From positions 1,388,191 to 1,452,190 of the forward strand of contig NZ_UNRA01000001.1 in NCBI RefSeq assembly GCF_900537075.1: a stretch of 64,000 bases of DNA. The letters run 5' to 3'. A program made the translations under genes and the position numbers. Positions 62,412-64,000 of this stretch are shown here, piece after piece (the first letter of the stretch is position 1; every line of letters begins with the position of its first letter). The notes below the pieces were generated by a model. That model was not told where the DNA came from. It ran no database searches and saw only the letters and a program-made list of their open reading frames with translations. This stretch comes from Tropicibacter sp. Alg240-R139 (GTDB lineage: Bacteria; Pseudomonadota; Alphaproteobacteria; Rhodobacterales; Rhodobacteraceae).

Positions 62412-64000
62412 CCCTGCTTGATATCAACAAATTGACGGTCGAGTTTCCGACCCGTCGCAAGGTGTTCCGCGCTGTCGATGCAGCGTCGCTCACCGTCGAA
62501 CCCGGACAGATCCATGGTTTGGTCGGGGAATCCGGGGCCGGCAAGTCCACCATCGGCGCTGCCGTTCTGGGCCTGCTGGAACGTCCCGGCCACATCACCG
62601 GGGGTGAGATCGTCTATAAGGGCGATACCATCAGCGGTCTGAACTCCGATGCGATGCGCAAGCTGCGCGGCAAGAAGATCTCGATGATTTTCCAGGATCC
62701 GCTGACCTCTCTCAACCCACTGTTCACGGTAAAGGAGCAACTGGTCGAGACCATTCAGGCGCATCATGACGTGTCAGATGCGCAGGCCGTGCAGCGCGCC
62801 CGCGATCTGATCGACCGCGTTGGAATTCCCGACCCTGACACGCGTTTGAACCAATACCCACACCAATTCTCGGGCGGTATGCGCCAGCGTGTGGTGATCG
62901 CGCTTGCGCTTTGTTCCGAGCCGGATGTGATCATCGCGGATGAACCCACGACCGCGTTGGACGTGTCGGTTCAAGCGCAGATCCTTGAGCTGATCAAGGA
63001 ACTGGCGCGCGAACGTCAGGTGGGTGTCATTCTGGTTACGCATGACATGGGCGTGATTGCTGAAACCACGGATGTGGTGACGGTGATGTACGCCGGCGAA
63101 GTGGTCGAAAACGGACCCACTGAACAAGTCATGGGCCGCCCCGAGCATCCCTATACAAAATCGCTAATTGCCGCCGTGCCGCGTCCGACTCTCAAGCTGC
63201 ACCGTTTTCCGCAGATCAGCTATGGCGGGCGCGAAACCCGCTTTGCGATCGAGGATCTGGCGCGCAACTGGCCCAAGGTGGAAAACGATCCGTCAAAGCC
63301 CCTGTATGAAATCAAGGGCATCACCAAGCGGTTCCTGCAAAAGCGCGGATTGCTGCCGTGGAGCCGTGAGTATTTCACGGCCGTGGATCAGGTCAGCTTT
63401 GACATCAAGCCTGGTGAAGTCTTTGGCGTTGTGGGCGAGTCCGGATCGGGTAAATCCACTGTCGCGCGGATGATCGCGGGGCTTTATCAGGTTGATGAAG
63501 GTGAGGTCATCTTTGATGGCAAAACCGTCAGCAACCTGAGCGACAAGGCTGTTCAAACGGCCTATCGCCAGGACATCCAGATGATCTTTCAGGACCCGTT
63601 TTCTTCACTCAACCCGCGCATGCGGGTCGATGAAATCGTGGCCGAGCCGATCCGGCATCACAAGTTGATCGAGGGCAACGCCATCCAGAAACGTGTGACC
63701 GATCTGCTTGATCAGGTGGGTCTGGGCGCGTCAGCAGCCTTGAAGTATCCGCACGAATTCTCGGGCGGTCAGCGTCAGCGCATTTCGATTGCTCGGGCCT
63801 TGGCGACGCAGCCGCGGTTCCTGATCTGTGACGAGCCGACCAGTGCGCTCGACGTGTCGATTCAGGCGCAGATCCTGAACATCCTCAAGGATTTGCAAGA
63901 GCACCTTGGTCTAACGATGCTGTTCATCAGCCACGACCTGCCGGTGGTGCGCCAGATGTGTGACCGTGTGGCCGTGATGAAGGCGGGCAAGATTGCCGAA
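62408..64000 (+). CDS. Two-domain oligopeptide ABC ATPase, cut by the window end
   Basis: The frame is open for 531 codons from ATG 62408 to the last base, with no stop. Two ATPase domains are fused: the first has GESGAGKS, FSGGMRQR and DEPTTALD (about 40-185), the second GESGSGKS, FSGGQRQR and DEPTSALD (about 345-485). Each would normally be a separate DppD and DppF. The fusion is common in Rhodobacterales Dpp/Opp operons. It overlaps the second permease by four bases and is the last gene seen. Confidence 0.95.
   Translation, partial: MTLLDINKLTVEFPTRRKVFRAVDAASLTVEPGQIHGLVGESGAGKSTIGAAVLGLLERPGHITGGEIVYKGDTISGLNSDAMRKLRGKKISMIFQDPLTSLNPLFTVKEQLVETIQAHHDVSDAQAVQRARDLIDRVGIPDPDTRLNQYPHQFSGGMRQRVVIALALCSEPDVIIADEPTTALDVSVQAQILELIKELARERQVGVILVTHDMGVIAETTDVVTVMYAGEVVENGPTEQVMGRPEHPYTKSLIAAVPRPTLKLHRFPQISYGGRETRFAIEDLARNWPKVENDPSKPLYEIKGITKRFLQKRGLLPWSREYFTAVDQVSFDIKPGEVFGVVGESGSGKSTVARMIAGLYQVDEGEVIFDGKTVSNLSDKAVQTAYRQDIQMIFQDPFSSLNPRMRVDEIVAEPIRHHKLIEGNAIQKRVTDLLDQVGLGASAALKYPHEFSGGQRQRISIARALATQPRFLICDEPTSALDVSIQAQILNILKDLQEHLGLTMLFISHDLPVVRQMCDRVAVMKAGKIAE

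Overview
The window reads as chromosomal DNA of a marine-type alphaproteobacterium of the Rhodobacterales (Roseobacter group). The case rests on GC-rich coding sequence, a ChpT-like phosphotransferase, an olsB-olsA ornithine-lipid pair, an L21 ribosomal protein with an added helix-hairpin-helix tail, a folate/corrinoid methyltransferase-MetF-'virulence factor' cluster, and several oligopeptide-type ABC genes. I see no prophage, transposase, CRISPR array or integron. The only RNA gene I can defend is a tRNA-Ser(CGA).

Layout. 1-4.5 kb: tail of an MDR-type oxidoreductase, a histidine phosphatase, an acyl-CoA module (enoyl-CoA hydratase, NADP-dependent oxidoreductase, MaoC hydratase), then aroQ overlapping a LuxR solo. 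4.5-5.05 kb: a gene-poor stretch with strong inverted repeats. 5-9.5 kb: tsf and rpsB, the ornithine-lipid pair, a DUF3553 protein and chpT. 9.5-15.7 kb: proA, proB and obgE, a small lipoprotein, a GNAT acetyltransferase with a LysE exporter, and rpmA-rplU. 15.9-19.5 kb: two DUF2059 proteins, tRNA-Ser, a gene-poor 660-base stretch and an unusual CDF transporter. 19.5-26.1 kb: a dimethylglycine-dehydrogenase-like flavoprotein, an acyl-CoA synthetase and the one-carbon cluster (pterin-binding methyltransferase, MetF, virulence factor family). 26.3-30.3 kb: a Tat-exported PhoX phosphatase divergent from ppx-rlmE, with a candidate Pho box between. 30.3-36.1 kb: an octahaem cytochrome c, a YihY/BrkB protein and two divergent AI-2E family permeases.

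36.1-43.2 kb is a tight operon of two small helical proteins, MoxR, DUF58, DUF4381, two VWA proteins and BatD. The second VWA protein has lost the first metal-binding Asp. It is followed by an exported arylsulfatase, an exported HAD hydrolase and cardiolipin synthase. 47.3-52.6 kb has a small K+ channel and a LolCDE/Att-like ABC exporter with its lipocalin-like partner and a flavin oxidase. 52.7-64 kb is an oligopeptide-type uptake locus: two paralogous binding proteins, separated by a TTC38-like TPR protein and a DUF1254 protein, then a membrane-anchored metallo-beta-lactamase-fold hydrolase, two permeases and a two-domain ATPase that runs off the window.

No clearly new defence or mobile system is visible. 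The strongest leads are the MoxR/Bat operon with its degenerate VWA protein next to a sulfatase, the stand-alone folate-binding methyltransferase with an Arg/Gly-rich tail, the CDF protein with a half-erased metal site, the LuxR solo with an altered ligand pocket, the PhoX Pho box, and the shared-transporter arrangement at the right end. All family names come from reading the translated sequences, without database searches.
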